Positions 44,961 through 55,693 of a stretch of 64,000 nt of DNA are shown piece after piece. Position numbers and translations under genes: made by a program. The first letter of the stretch is position 1. Each line of letters starts with the position of its first letter. Source of the stretch: Pseudomonas alkylphenolica (GTDB taxonomy: Bacteria > Pseudomonadota > Gammaproteobacteria > Pseudomonadales > Pseudomonadaceae); NCBI RefSeq assembly GCF_016009175.1, contig NZ_JADUCM010000001.1:124001-188000 (forward strand), in the 5' to 3' direction. The notes under the pieces are model-generated. The model was not told the DNA's origin. It made no database searches and saw only the letters and a list, made by a program, of their open reading frames with translations.

Positions 44961-45401
44961 TTAACCGGCGTTGATGTCGCCGCAGAAAATCGCACGGCTG
45001 CCGTCTGCCGGGCTGGTGCGAACGAGCAGGGCATAGTCACCCTTGGTCAGTTCGCTCAAGGCCACAGGGGCTTGCGCCCACAGCTTGGTGCGTGGGGCCA
45101 TCGAGGGGTAGTCGACGCTGTTGGCTTGTTGCGTGGTGTAGGCCGGTTGTGCGGCCAGGTGCTGACACGAACCGGCATAGATGGCCGTATCGAGGCGACT
45201 TGGCAGGGCCAGGTCGTGCGGCACGCCACCGACGTTGAGCATGATGCTGGTTTGCGTGCCCGCCGGGCTGAGGGTAGCCCGAGCGATATGCTGAGCGTTT
45301 TCTGGGGTAGCCTGGAGGGGGACATCGACAACCTCGGTGCTTGCGCAACCTGAAATTGCCCCGACAGCGACTACCAACGCCAGCCAAGATGCTCTGTTCA
45401 T
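44961..45401 (-). CDS. Small putative lipoprotein
   Basis: A 146-residue protein with a lipoprotein signal peptide: NRASWLALVVAVGAISGC with lipobox ISGC (cysteine at residue 19). The ATG at 45401 has AGGAG 7 bases upstream; a GTG one codon earlier is possible. The mature part is small and beta-rich with two cysteines (SCQHL, IFCGD) that may form a disulfide. I recognise no family. It is monocistronic, convergent with the gcv operon and preceded by a REP pair. Confidence 0.72.
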   Translation of the reverse strand: MNRASWLALVVAVGAISGCASTEVVDVPLQATPENAQHIARATLSPAGTQTSIMLNVGGVPHDLALPSRLDTAIYAGSCQHLAAQPAYTTQQANSVDYPSMAPRTKLWAQAPVALSELTKGDYALLVRTSPADGSRAIFCGDINAG

Positions 45402-45533
45402 CACAGATCTCCTGAGTTGAGGTGCGTTGATTTCATCCCCCTTATGCAGTGTAGTGGCCTGCTGCTGGCGCGGGATCTGGCTGATGGGTGGTCATTGTGC
45501 AGGAGCTGCTTCACCAGGGCCGCTGTGCGCCCC

Positions 45534-45632
45534 ATCGCCGGCTAGCGCCAGCTCCCACAGGTACACCACATGCCTCACAAGCCCCGCAGTACCTGTAGGA
45601 GCTGGCGCAGCCTGCGATCGAGCGCGAAGCGC
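45534..45632. repeat. Inverted pair of REP-type elements
   Basis: ATCGCCGGCTAGCGCCAGCTCCCACAGGTA (about 45534-45563) and TACCTGTAGGAGCTGGCGCAGCCTGCGATCGAG (about 45590-45622) are related REP sequences in opposite orientation, including the AGCTGGCG core. They sit between the lipoprotein gene and a LysR gene. Confidence 0.7.
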
Positions 45633-45660
45633 TCGTAGAGTCCCGATACCCACACAACCT

Positions 45661-46560
45661 TCAGCGCAGCGCCGGCACATCCCCCGCCTGTTCCTTCAGC
45701 CAGTTGATAAAAGCCTGCACATGCGCCTGGCGCAGCGCCTGCGGTCGACTCACCGCGTAGTAGGCAAACCGCGCTGGCCAGGGCCTGTCCAATGCGATCA
45801 CCAGGGTGCCGTTTTCAAGGTCCTCACAGGCATGGTTGTCCTGCACCAGGGCGATACCTTGCCCGGTGACGGCCGCGCGCAACAGCAGCAGTTCCTCGTC
45901 AAAACTCGGGCCGCGGCGGGCGCTGCTGTCTACGTCGACGCCGTGAGCCTGCAGCCACAGTGCCCAATCAGCGCGATCAGAGTCCTGCAGCAGCGGGTAA
46001 TGCAGGCAGTCCTGCGGGTTGCTGATCGGCGGCCCGTTGGCCAGCAACGCCGGGCTGGCCACCGGCACCAGTACCGGCGCCAGCAACGGGATCGACTCAA
46101 GGCCCGGGTAGTGGCCCAGGCCATGGCGTAAGGCGATGTCGACCCGCTCGCGCTGGAAGTCGACCAGCTTACCCGTCGCCTCCACGCGCACTTCGATATC
46201 CGGATAGCGAGCGCTGAAGTCGGCCAGGCGTGGCACCAGCCAGGTGGAGGCAAACGACGGCACGGTGCTGATGGTGAGGGTCTGTTCGACCGTCATCGCC
46301 TGCAGATCCGCCAGCGCGCCCTCGATCTGGCCAAAGCCCCGTGACAACCCCGGGTGCAAACGCGCACCGGCCTCGGTGAGGCGCACACCCTGGCGGCTGC
46401 GCACCAGCAGTGAAACCCCGAGGCGGTCCTCCAGCTGGCGAATCTGCTGGCTGATCGCTCCAGGCGTCACGCCCAGTTGCTGCGCTGCCGCTTTCAGGCT
46501 GCCCAGGCGTGCGGTTTCAGTGAAGGCCCTCAGCGCCAGCAAGGGGAGAACAGCGCCCAT
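45661..46560 (-). CDS. LysR-family regulator (GcvA-like), divergent from the GST gene
   Basis: A 299-residue LysR-type regulator of the GcvA/AmpR branch: PLLALRAFTETARLGSLKAAAQQLGVTPGAISQQIRQLEDRLGVSLLVR as the helix-turn-helix, then LTEAGARLHPGLSRGFGQIE and an effector domain (about 90-290). It is transcribed away from the glutathione S-transferase gene over 131 bases. The likely targets are that gene and the monooxygenase that follows it. Despite family similarity to GcvA, no sign links it to the glycine genes. Confidence 0.87.
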   Translation of the reverse strand: MGAVLPLLALRAFTETARLGSLKAAAQQLGVTPGAISQQIRQLEDRLGVSLLVRSRQGVRLTEAGARLHPGLSRGFGQIEGALADLQAMTVEQTLTISTVPSFASTWLVPRLADFSARYPDIEVRVEATGKLVDFQRERVDIALRHGLGHYPGLESIPLLAPVLVPVASPALLANGPPISNPQDCLHYPLLQDSDRADWALWLQAHGVDVDSSARRGPSFDEELLLLRAAVTGQGIALVQDNHACEDLENGTLVIALDRPWPARFAYYAVSRPQALRQAHVQAFINWLKEQAGDVPALR

Positions 46561-46621
46561 CGGCAGATTCCTTGGTTTAGAAAATCTAATGTATGAGAGG
46601 AGAACTTATCGTTTTTCTGTA

Positions 46622-46637
46622 TAGAGCAACCGCTCTA
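46622..46637. promoter_or_regulatory. Perfect inverted repeat in the LysR / GST divergent region
   Basis: TAGAGC-AACC-GCTCTA is a perfect 6-4-6 dyad about midway between the two divergent start codons (46560 and 46692). It is a plausible operator for the LysR protein encoded at 45661. A GTTTTTCTGTATAG stretch directly before it could hold -10/-35 elements but is not a clear match. Confidence 0.45.
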
Positions 46638-46691
46638 GCATGGCTATCAGCTAGTGACCGTAAACGTTAGTTTGCCTGAGGTAATGAGTCC

Positions 46692-47327
46692 ATGCCCGAT
46701 TCCGATCTGATTCTGTATACCGACAGCTCGCCCAATGGCTTCAAGATCACCATCGCCCTGGAAGAAATGGGCCTCGCCTACACATTGCGTCACGTACGCA
46801 TCGAGCTGGATGAACACCGGCAACCGGCATTCCTTGCCCTCAACCCCTACGGTCGTATTCCCGTGCTGGTGGACCGCGCTCGCGGCATCACCCTGTTCGA
46901 GTCAGCGGCCATTCTCCTGTACCTCGCTCAGAAGAGCGGGCAATTGCACGAGCCGCATCCGCAAGCACACTGGGCAACCATTACCTGGCTGATGTTTCAC
47001 AGCGCGAGCATGGGCCCATTGCTGGGGCAGCGGGTGCACTTCGAGTGCTTTGATAAAACAGCCAACCCGGCAGCCATCAGTCGCTACCGGCAACTCACCG
47101 AGGCGGCTTTCGCCACCCTCGACCAGCACCTGGCAACCCAGCCGTGGCTGGCAGGGCAGGCCTATTCGATTGCCGACATCGCAACGTTCGGCTGGATGCA
47201 TATCGCCCGCTTGGTGGCTTTTGACTTCAGCCGTTACCCCCACCTGTGTGACTGGTACGCGCGCATCAACCAGCGCCCGGCGGTGCAGCGAGGCATCCGT
47301 TTGCCCGCACCGGCAACAGGCCCCTGA
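46692..47327 (+). CDS. Glutathione S-transferase family protein
   Basis: A 211-residue GST with an N-terminal thioredoxin-like domain (3-80: LYTDSSPNGFKITIALEEMGLAYTLRHV, NPYGRIPVLVD, LFESAAILLYLA) and a C-terminal helical domain (90-205: PWLAGQAYSIADIATFGWMHIARL). Its SPNGFKIT segment aligns with the glutathione-activating site of the YfcG/YghU disulfide-bond oxidoreductase type. It is divergent from the LysR gene and 22 bases upstream of a flavin monooxygenase, so the two may handle a common xenobiotic or sulfur compound. Substrate is not predictable. Confidence 0.86.
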   Translation: MPDSDLILYTDSSPNGFKITIALEEMGLAYTLRHVRIELDEHRQPAFLALNPYGRIPVLVDRARGITLFESAAILLYLAQKSGQLHEPHPQAHWATITWLMFHSASMGPLLGQRVHFECFDKTANPAAISRYRQLTEAAFATLDQHLATQPWLAGQAYSIADIATFGWMHIARLVAFDFSRYPHLCDWYARINQRPAVQRGIRLPAPATGP

Positions 47328-47349
47328 ACCACAGCATCAAGGACGTGCC

Positions 47350-48396
47350 ATGAACGCGACAACCCATCGCTTTACCGCTCCTACAACACGCGGAGCCAAT
47401 GCATCCGCTTTTGCCGGCCACCCCGGCTACCGGCGCATGTTCGCCCCCGACCAACTCACCCTGGGGATTTTCCTGCCACTGCGCTTTTTTTCTGGTGACA
47501 TGGCCGTTCTGATCGGCCAGGCACAGCAGGTCAGTGAAATCGACCGCCTGGGCTTCGCTGCCGCCTGGGTGCGGGATGTACCGTTGTTCGATCCTGCGTT
47601 CGGCGATGCCGGGCAAGTGTTCGACCCCTTTACCTACCTGGCTTACCTGGCCGCGCAGACACGGCAGATTGCCCTGGTGACCGGCAGCGCGATCTTCTCG
47701 CTGCGCCATCCCATCGACCTGGCGAAGTCGGCGGCCACACTCGATTGCCTGTCCGGCGGCCGCCTGGTCATGGGCATCGCCACCGGCGACCGTGCCGTGG
47801 AGTTTCCGGCTTATGGCCTGACGCATGGCGAACGGGGCGAACGGTTTGCGCAGTCGGTGGACTACGTTCGGCAATTGCTGGCCACGTCGCCTGCGAACAT
47901 TCAGTCGCCCTTGGGCCGCCTGAGCGACGCACAGTTGCTGCCCAAGCCCGTCACCGGGCGTATTCCGCTTATCGTCACCGGCTCATCGCAGCAATCGATG
48001 GCGTGGTTGGGAGAGCAGGCCGACGGCTGGCTGACCTTTCCGGACGCCACCCATAACATCCTTGGGCCCCGACGCCTGGCAGAAAAAATTCGCGCCTGGC
48101 GTGCGGCGATTCCCGGTGGCGGTTTTCGCCCGCACATGACCAACGAATGGATTGACCTGGCGGATGACCCGAACTTCCCGCGCACGCCGCTACAGGGCGG
48201 TTATGTACTCAAGACCGGCCGCAATGGCTTGATCGACCTGCTGGGCGAATGGCGGGATGCCGGGGTCAATCACGCGGCCCTGGGCATCCAGATGGCGCAG
48301 CGTCCGGTTGCGCAGATCATCCAGGAACTGGCAGAAGAGGTGCTGCCGCATTTCCCGGCGCTGGCCGGGCCGGAGCCGCTGATACAGCAGTGGTAG
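47350..48396 (+). CDS. Luciferase-like flavin-dependent monooxygenase
   Basis: A 348-residue TIM-barrel protein of the bacterial luciferase-like family that uses reduced flavin and oxygen. LTLGIFLPL at the start of the barrel, IDRLGFAAAWVRDVP, FDPFTYLAYLAAQTRQIALVTGSAI, SGGRLVMGIATGD and IPLIVTGSSQQSMAWLGEQADGW are typical. AAGGACGTG lies before the ATG at 47350. The N-terminal 35 residues precede the barrel and are not conserved. It forms a two-gene unit with the GST gene. Substrate is unknown; no desulfurisation neighbours are present. Confidence 0.86.
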   Translation: MNATTHRFTAPTTRGANASAFAGHPGYRRMFAPDQLTLGIFLPLRFFSGDMAVLIGQAQQVSEIDRLGFAAAWVRDVPLFDPAFGDAGQVFDPFTYLAYLAAQTRQIALVTGSAIFSLRHPIDLAKSAATLDCLSGGRLVMGIATGDRAVEFPAYGLTHGERGERFAQSVDYVRQLLATSPANIQSPLGRLSDAQLLPKPVTGRIPLIVTGSSQQSMAWLGEQADGWLTFPDATHNILGPRRLAEKIRAWRAAIPGGGFRPHMTNEWIDLADDPNFPRTPLQGGYVLKTGRNGLIDLLGEWRDAGVNHAALGIQMAQRPVAQIIQELAEEVLPHFPALAGPEPLIQQW

Positions 48397-48466
48397 ATGA
48401 GGGAAAGCGAACCGTCACACGTGCCGTCAGCGCTCAGCGCTGGCGGCATGTGTGCGCGGATAAAAC

Positions 48467-49771
48467 CTAGAACCGCCAGGTCGCACCACCGCCGATAATG
48501 TGCAGCGCCGCGTTTTTGTAGGTGCCGGAAAGGGTATCGCCCGACCGCGCCTTGGTCTGGTCGACGTCCATGTCACCCAGCCACACCAGGGTGTACGCCA
48601 TGTGCACATCAAGGCCTTTTTCCAGCTCGTAGTTGATCCCGGTCGCCAGGCGCCAGGCCTCGCCCATGGGGTTGTCCACAGTGCGGTCCTTGTCATCCAC
48701 CGCCGAACTGTCGTAACCCAGGCCGAAGCTCCAGCGCAGGCGCGGATCGATCTGGTACTGGGCGCCCAGCGAGGCGTGCCAGGTGTCCTTGTATTTGCGG
48801 CTGACCGAGCGGCTGACGTCACCCGCGGCATCGGTGTCGACCTCGACGCCAATCTCGCCGAACTCGCTCCAGTCCTGCCAGCCGAGGCTGCCCAGCAGTT
48901 TCCACTGGTCGTCGAGGTCATGCGCGACGCTGAACAGCACGGTCTGCGGCACCGACATGTCCAGCTCCAGGTCATCCACGTCCAGACGCCTGAGCGCCGC
49001 GTTGATGATCGGGTTGTCGACCTTGTGCACGCTGGGGCGGTCTTTGAACTCAAGGTCGACCTTGCTGGTGTAGGCGAGGCCCAACTGGGTGCGCGGGCCC
49101 AGGCGGTAGTGCACGCCGACGTTGACCCCGGTGCCGACATCGGTGTCTTTGTATTCCAGTTGCCCGGCGGGGCTGTCGCGCAGGCCGAGCAGGTTGTTGT
49201 TGATGGCCATCTCGGTGCGGTAGTAGGCATACATGATGCGCGGGCCAATGCCCACCGAAAGGTCGTCGGTAAATTTGTAGGCGAAGGTTGGCTGGAACGA
49301 CACGCCGATCACGGCGGCCTCCTGGGTGAAATAGCGGCCGGCCCAGTCGTCGTCATAATCCAGCGCCAGGCCGAAGTTGCCGTACATGCCAAAGCCGACC
49401 GCCGAGCGCTCGTCGATCTGGTGGCTGACGAACAGGCTGGTGCCGGGCAGGTATTTAAGCGAGTTGCCGCCTTCGTTGCCGCTGAACTGGTTGTTGCTGT
49501 CGCGAGAAAACTTCAGGTCGCCGAGAATCAGCTGGCCGCTGGCGCTGATCTGGGTGCCCTGCAACTGGGTGATGGCGGCGGGGTTGCTCATCAGTACGCT
49601 GGGGTCAGTGGCAAGCGCTGCAGAACCTGCGTTGGCCAGGCCCATGCCTTCCTGGCCGGCCTCATAAATGAAAATACCGCCGGCCCATGATTTTGCGCTG
49701 AGTAAACACAGGCACACAGCAAGACCGGTAACGCGTTGACCCCGTACAAGGTAACCCGAATTACGTTTCAT
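48467..49771 (-). CDS. FadL/OmpP1 family outer-membrane transporter
   Basis: A 434-residue outer-membrane protein for uptake of hydrophobic compounds such as long-chain fatty acids. A signal peptide is cleaved near residue 30 (AKSWA-GGIF). The N-terminal hatch has GMGLANAGSAALATDPSVLMSNPAAIT, including the conserved NPA (63-65), followed by a barrel ending in GGGATWRF with the terminal phenylalanine. It is monocistronic. Substrate could be fatty acids or aromatic hydrocarbons, which FadL paralogues also carry. Confidence 0.9.
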   Translation of the reverse strand: MKRNSGYLVRGQRVTGLAVCLCLLSAKSWAGGIFIYEAGQEGMGLANAGSAALATDPSVLMSNPAAITQLQGTQISASGQLILGDLKFSRDSNNQFSGNEGGNSLKYLPGTSLFVSHQIDERSAVGFGMYGNFGLALDYDDDWAGRYFTQEAAVIGVSFQPTFAYKFTDDLSVGIGPRIMYAYYRTEMAINNNLLGLRDSPAGQLEYKDTDVGTGVNVGVHYRLGPRTQLGLAYTSKVDLEFKDRPSVHKVDNPIINAALRRLDVDDLELDMSVPQTVLFSVAHDLDDQWKLLGSLGWQDWSEFGEIGVEVDTDAAGDVSRSVSRKYKDTWHASLGAQYQIDPRLRWSFGLGYDSSAVDDKDRTVDNPMGEAWRLATGINYELEKGLDVHMAYTLVWLGDMDVDQTKARSGDTLSGTYKNAALHIIGGGATWRF

Positions 49772-49895
49772 CCAGCCTCCCGAACTGTCACCCCGCGGGC
49801 TTGCTTGCCCATCGAATCATGGCGGGTCAATGGCCAGGCACAACCCCAGGGTGCCGTCACTGGCGGGGCTGTACCAGGCAGGTAGACGCACTGTC

Positions 49896-50570
49896 TTATT
49901 TCTTGGTTTTGAGCAGCTCAAAGGACTTGGCCATGTCGATTGCCCAGCCATCGAGTACCGCCTTGGCGTCTTTGGCGGTCATCACCTGGTCGGAGTTTTC
50001 CAGGTCGGAACCGGCGCCTTTGCGCACGACCTGCGCGACGACCTTGCCACTGTCGGAGTCGATGAACGCCGCTTCGGTCGACAGACTGGTGTCCTGGTCG
50101 CGGATGCCGGTCGCGGTGCTGACGCCGGCGGCAATCAGGGCAATCGGGATCACTTCATACGGGCGCAGGCCTTTGGTCGAAGCGCTGACGGCGGTGATCG
50201 CCGGACGTACGATCAGCACGCCAGGGCCTGGGCCTTTGGCCAGCGGCAGCTCTTTGGCAAATTCGTTCTGCAGGGACTGGTTGTAGTAACGGGTGATGCC
50301 TTGCAGGGTGGTGTCCGGAATCTTGTCGGTGGCTTGCGGCTTGGGATAGAACTGGCTCGACTCGATGTACACGCTGTTGAACTTGCCAACGTTCACCGAC
50401 GGGTCAATCCAGCGCATGACCGGTGCGCCGGAAGGCGACTCGGCTTCTTTGAGCGCGCTGTAGTTTTTCAGGAATCCGGAGTACTGGTCGGGTTCAACAT
50501 ACTTGTTAGCACAGCCGGACAGCGCCAGCGAGGTCACGCACAACGTAAACAACAGGTGCTTCGACTTCAT
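49896..50570 (-). CDS. DUF3313 lipoprotein
   Basis: A 224-residue lipoprotein: MKSKHLLFTLCVTSLALSGC with lipobox ALSGC (cysteine at 20), then DQYSGFLKNYSALKE and RWIDPSVNVGKFNSVYIESSQFYP, which identify DUF3313. AAGGAG lies upstream of the ATG at 50570. Members are common in pseudomonads and have no established function. A short hydrophobic segment (YEVIPIALIAAGVSTATG, about residues 132-149) is unusual for a lipoprotein and could insert in or lie on the membrane. It is monocistronic. Confidence 0.82.
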   Translation of the reverse strand: MKSKHLLFTLCVTSLALSGCANKYVEPDQYSGFLKNYSALKEAESPSGAPVMRWIDPSVNVGKFNSVYIESSQFYPKPQATDKIPDTTLQGITRYYNQSLQNEFAKELPLAKGPGPGVLIVRPAITAVSASTKGLRPYEVIPIALIAAGVSTATGIRDQDTSLSTEAAFIDSDSGKVVAQVVRKGAGSDLENSDQVMTAKDAKAVLDGWAIDMAKSFELLKTKK

Positions 50571-50810
50571 GGTGTTGCTCCTTGGGACAGATCTGAGTCG
50601 TGAGTACGTTCGAATCCTGGCGAGCGTCTGCGCGGTTTCCACGATGCGCAGCAGTCGTTATATAGCGCTATTGATCAGCAACCATTCAGGGGAGTGAAGG
50701 AATAGAAATAACCGTAGATGGTTATCGCCAAGTTACAAGCTGTGCCAAAGGACAACCGTGCAATTTTTCGGCAGGCGATAACGGCGCGGCGCAGGGACCG
50801 CGCGGCGGGC

Positions 50811-51746
50811 TCAGCGCTGTTGCATCAACCCGTGCAGTACGCCAAAGCGCAGGCCCGGCTCGGAGGGGGTCATGTCGCGGATGGCGAACACTTTGAACGC
50901 CGCCAGCATCACTGCAAGCCCGCCCGGCAATACGCTCTGGCGATGCGCTTGCAGGCCGCCCAGCTTGATGTTGCCGACGTGCCCGGCCTCAAGCAGCAGC
51001 AACGACAGGCGCAGCAGGCCGCTGTAGGTGATACCTCCTTCGCCATAGTCGTTCAGGGCATTGGCCCTGAGCACCTTGGCCAGCATGCGTGCGGTGCCTG
51101 AGGAACCGATCGCCTGTTGCCAGCCCAGCTGGCGGTAACGGCGTGCGACCGTCTCAAACTGCAGGATGGCGTTGCGCTCGGCCTGCTGCAGCGCCTGCGG
51201 CGTGACCTGGCCGCCGGGAAAGAAGCGCGTGCTCCAGGTGCCACTGCCGACGTTGATGCTCTCGGTCAGCAAGGGCTGGTCACCCCAGCCCAGGATCAAT
51301 TCGGTGGAGCCGCCGCCGATGTCCACTACCAGGCGCATCTTGTCGGGGGAGGGGCTGCGGTGGGTGACGCCGGTGTACACCAGACGGGCTTCTTCCTGGC
51401 CGGAGATGACGTCGATGGGAAAGCCCAGATGGCGCTCGGCATCATCGAGAAACACCTTGGCATTGGCGGCCTCGCGTACGGCGCTGGTAGCAACCGCACG
51501 TACACGGCCGGCTTCGAAGCCACGCAGCTTTTTGCCAAAGCGTGCCAATGCCTGCCAACCGCGGTCCAGCGCCGAGTCGTCGAGGGCGCCGTCTTGCAAG
51601 CCCTCGGCCAGGCGGACAGGTTCGCGCAAGGATTTCACCTCTTCGATCACGAACTGGCGATTGCGCCTGGCCGGCTGACCGATCATCAGACGAAACGCGT
51701 TCGAGCCCAGGTCGATGGCCGCAAAAAGAGAGGTGTCTCCTTTCAT
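50811..51746 (-). CDS. Short Ppx/GppA-family phosphatase
   Basis: A 311-residue exopolyphosphatase / guanosine pentaphosphatase family protein made only of the two actin-like ASKHA domains: AAIDLGSNAFRLMIGQ (phosphate 1 loop, near residue 9), AVATSAVREAANA, SGQEEARLVYTG, VVDIGGGSTELIL (about 134-146) and IGSSGTARM. It lacks the C-terminal HD-like region of the roughly 500-residue Ppx found in pseudomonads. The ATG at 51746 places the family start at once; upstream in-frame codons are not conserved. It may hydrolyse polyphosphate or pppGpp. It is monocistronic. Confidence 0.88.
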   Translation of the reverse strand: MKGDTSLFAAIDLGSNAFRLMIGQPARRNRQFVIEEVKSLREPVRLAEGLQDGALDDSALDRGWQALARFGKKLRGFEAGRVRAVATSAVREAANAKVFLDDAERHLGFPIDVISGQEEARLVYTGVTHRSPSPDKMRLVVDIGGGSTELILGWGDQPLLTESINVGSGTWSTRFFPGGQVTPQALQQAERNAILQFETVARRYRQLGWQQAIGSSGTARMLAKVLRANALNDYGEGGITYSGLLRLSLLLLEAGHVGNIKLGGLQAHRQSVLPGGLAVMLAAFKVFAIRDMTPSEPGLRFGVLHGLMQQR

Positions 51747-51911
51747 TGGGTGTGTCCTTGCAAGTTCATCCGTCAGCAGGCAGAGGCGTGTTGAGCGCTC
51801 TGGCGAGTTGCGGTGATCTTCCACCCGGTTGATGACATAAAGATGACAGCCGATGACTGAAGGTCCGGCTGCCATCGCTGATTTTTTACAAAGGCTTCAG
51901 GTGCTTACGCC

Positions 51912-51995
51912 TTACAACGGCGAAATGGTCCCCAAGGCGCCAATGCCGATGGCGAGCAGCAGAAAACCGACCACGAAAATCGCAAGCTTGCCCAT
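51912..51995 (-). CDS. 27-residue hydrophobic membrane peptide
   Basis: A very short frame encoding MGKLAIFVVGFLLLAIGIGA and seven more residues (ending ISPL). It is one transmembrane helix with a basic N-terminus. CGGAG lies 5-7 bases upstream of the ATG at 51995, an excellent ribosome-binding site. It lies between the ppx gene and the katG terminator on the same strand as both. I recognise no named family. Support for translation is the ribosome-binding site, clean helix and stop; there is no direct proof. Confidence 0.6.
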   Translation of the reverse strand: MGKLAIFVVGFLLLAIGIGALGTISPL

Positions 51996-52085
51996 ATGAA
52001 CTCCGAACGGTGAGGGTGCTTTATTGTCGGAGTGTGCGGGCATTCATTACAGATGCAGATAACGCATAAAAATACGGATCAGAAT

Positions 52086-52127
52086 AAAAACGCCCCGAGC
52101 TGAGCGAGCAGGTCGGGGCGTTTTTTT
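52086..52127 (-). terminator. Intrinsic terminator of katG
   Basis: AACGCCCCGA and TCGGGGCGTT form a GC-rich stem around a 14-base loop, with five As on one side and seven Ts on the other. Read on the minus strand it follows the katG stop by about 30 bases and ends in a T tract; read on the plus strand it also has one, so it can work in both directions. Confidence 0.9.
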
Positions 52128-52155
52128 GCGCGGCGCTAAGGCCGGGTCGGTGGTG

Positions 52156-54480
<2,325 letters not shown>

Positions 54481-54523
54481 TCAATGACATCGGTTCAAGG
54501 CCAGCGGTTCGATCAACGAATCG

Positions 54524-54537
54524 GTGATGGCCATCAC
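54524..54537. promoter_or_regulatory. 14-bp palindrome upstream of katG
   Basis: GTGATGGCCATCAC is a perfect palindrome 115 bases upstream of the katG start codon. It does not match the OxyR spacing pattern I know. It may bind an unidentified regulator, or it may be a chance palindrome. Confidence 0.3.
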
Positions 54538-54747
54538 GGACAATGGAGCATAGCGGCAATCTCGTTATCGGACAGTTGCAACACGGCGAAGAGGGCGGCT
54601 GTAGCCGCTTTATTACCGCCTCCCCAGAAGCCAGCCGGCCGGTTCAGTGCAGCGATAAATATAGGCTAGACGTGGGTAAGCGCGAGGGCTAATAGCGCCA
54701 GTATTGGGCGTTGATAGAGGCGCTCTTTCAGTGTGTGGGGGGAATCT

Positions 54748-54854
54748 GCGAGCGCTTTGCACTCGATCGCAGGCTACGCCAGCTCCCACAGAGGGGCGGT
54801 GCAGGCAATGCATTTGTGGGAGCTGGCGATAGCCTGCGATGGGGTGCGAAGCAG
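54748..54854. repeat. Inverted pair of REP-type elements
   Basis: GCTTTGCACTCGATCGCAGG...GCCAGCTCCCACA (about 54748-54790) and TGTGGGAGCTGGCGATAGCC...GGTGCGAAGCAG (about 54815-54854) are near mirror copies separated by 24 bases. They share the GTGGGAGCTGGCG core with the pairs at 33063 and 45534. Confidence 0.75.
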
Positions 54855-55019
54855 CCCTGACTGCAGGCGCCAGTAACGGCCTCGTTCCTCGGGCAACACC
54901 CTGGTCCAATTCAAATTAAGCGAAATTTCCCACAGGTTTTTAGGAAGTCCAAGCCCCCACCCAGCAGCATTTCCCCGCTAGTGTTTCGCCTCTCACAAAG
55001 CGGCGGACAAGGATTTCGT

Positions 55020-55550
55020 ATGCCTAGCCAATCGGAACTGCGCTACAGCTTCCAGCCCTTGGTCGGCAAGGCCGCCTTTGAGGTGGTGTCATTCAGCCTC
55101 GTCGAGGCCGTCAGCCAGCCGTTCACCTTGACCCTGGAACTGGTCAGCTACCAAAGCGATATCGACTTCGCCCAGTTGCTCGACCAGCCGGTGCTGTTCA
55201 CCGTCTGGCGCGGCGAGCGCCCGTTGCGCTACGTGCACGGCCTGGTCAGCAGCTTCAGCCAGGACGAAACCGGCTTCCACCGCACCCGCTACAAAGCGCT
55301 GGTCGAACCGCAACTGGCCCGCGCCAAGCTGCGCTCGAACTGGCGCATCTTCCAGCAGAAAACCGTCCCGCAGATTCTCGAGCTGATGCTCAAGCGCCAG
55401 GGCATCACCCAGTACGAAATCGGCAGCGTATTAGACCATCAGGTCCGCGAATTCTGCGTGCAGGCCGGCGAGACCGACCTCGATTTTCTGGCGCGCCTCG
55501 CTGCGGAAGCGGATAAAACCTACAGGTCTGCGGTGCACCCCAAGCTGTAG
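55020..55550 (+). pseudogene. vgrG remnant (N-terminal phage-tail/T6SS spike fragment)
   Basis: The first 160 or so residues of a VgrG protein: LRYSFQPLVGKAAFEVVSFSLVEAVSQPFTLTLELVS, LRYVHGLVSSFSQ, RTRYKALVEPQLARAKLRSNWRIFQQKTVPQILELML and REFCVQAGETDLDFLARLAAE, which is the gp27-like base. Full VgrG proteins are 600 residues or more. After RLAAE the sequence diverges, and the frame stops after 176 residues at a TAG that is part of a REP element. The gp5-like needle and any effector tail are missing, and no other type VI genes are nearby. The start (ATG 55020) has an AAGG site and a normal N-terminus, so the break is 3' only. Confidence 0.82.
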
Positions 55551-55649
55551 GAGCGTGGCTTGCCCGCGAAAAACGATGACGCGGTATATCAGGGGCACCG
55601 CGGTGCATGGTTCGCCGGCAAGTCGGAACGCCGCCCGCTAGCTCCTACG
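55545..55649. repeat. Inverted pair of REP-type elements fused to the vgrG remnant
   Basis: CTGTAGGAGCGTGGCTTGCCCGCGAAAAACGATG (from 55545) and GTTCGCCGGCAAGTCGGAAC...AGCTCCTACG (to 55649) form an inverted pair of a second REP type (GTAGGAGC..GC core). The TAG inside the left copy (55548-55550) is the stop codon of the vgrG fragment, so the repeat abuts the deletion point. Confidence 0.7.
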
Positions 55650-55693
55650 TCGATGGCCTACAGGCAGGGTTGCTGACCGAAGCAGCCCTCTGA

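Noticed and set aside
44961..45353. Plus-strand frame of about 155 codons from 44886
   Set aside because: It is antisense to a lipoprotein gene with a good lipobox and ribosome-binding site.
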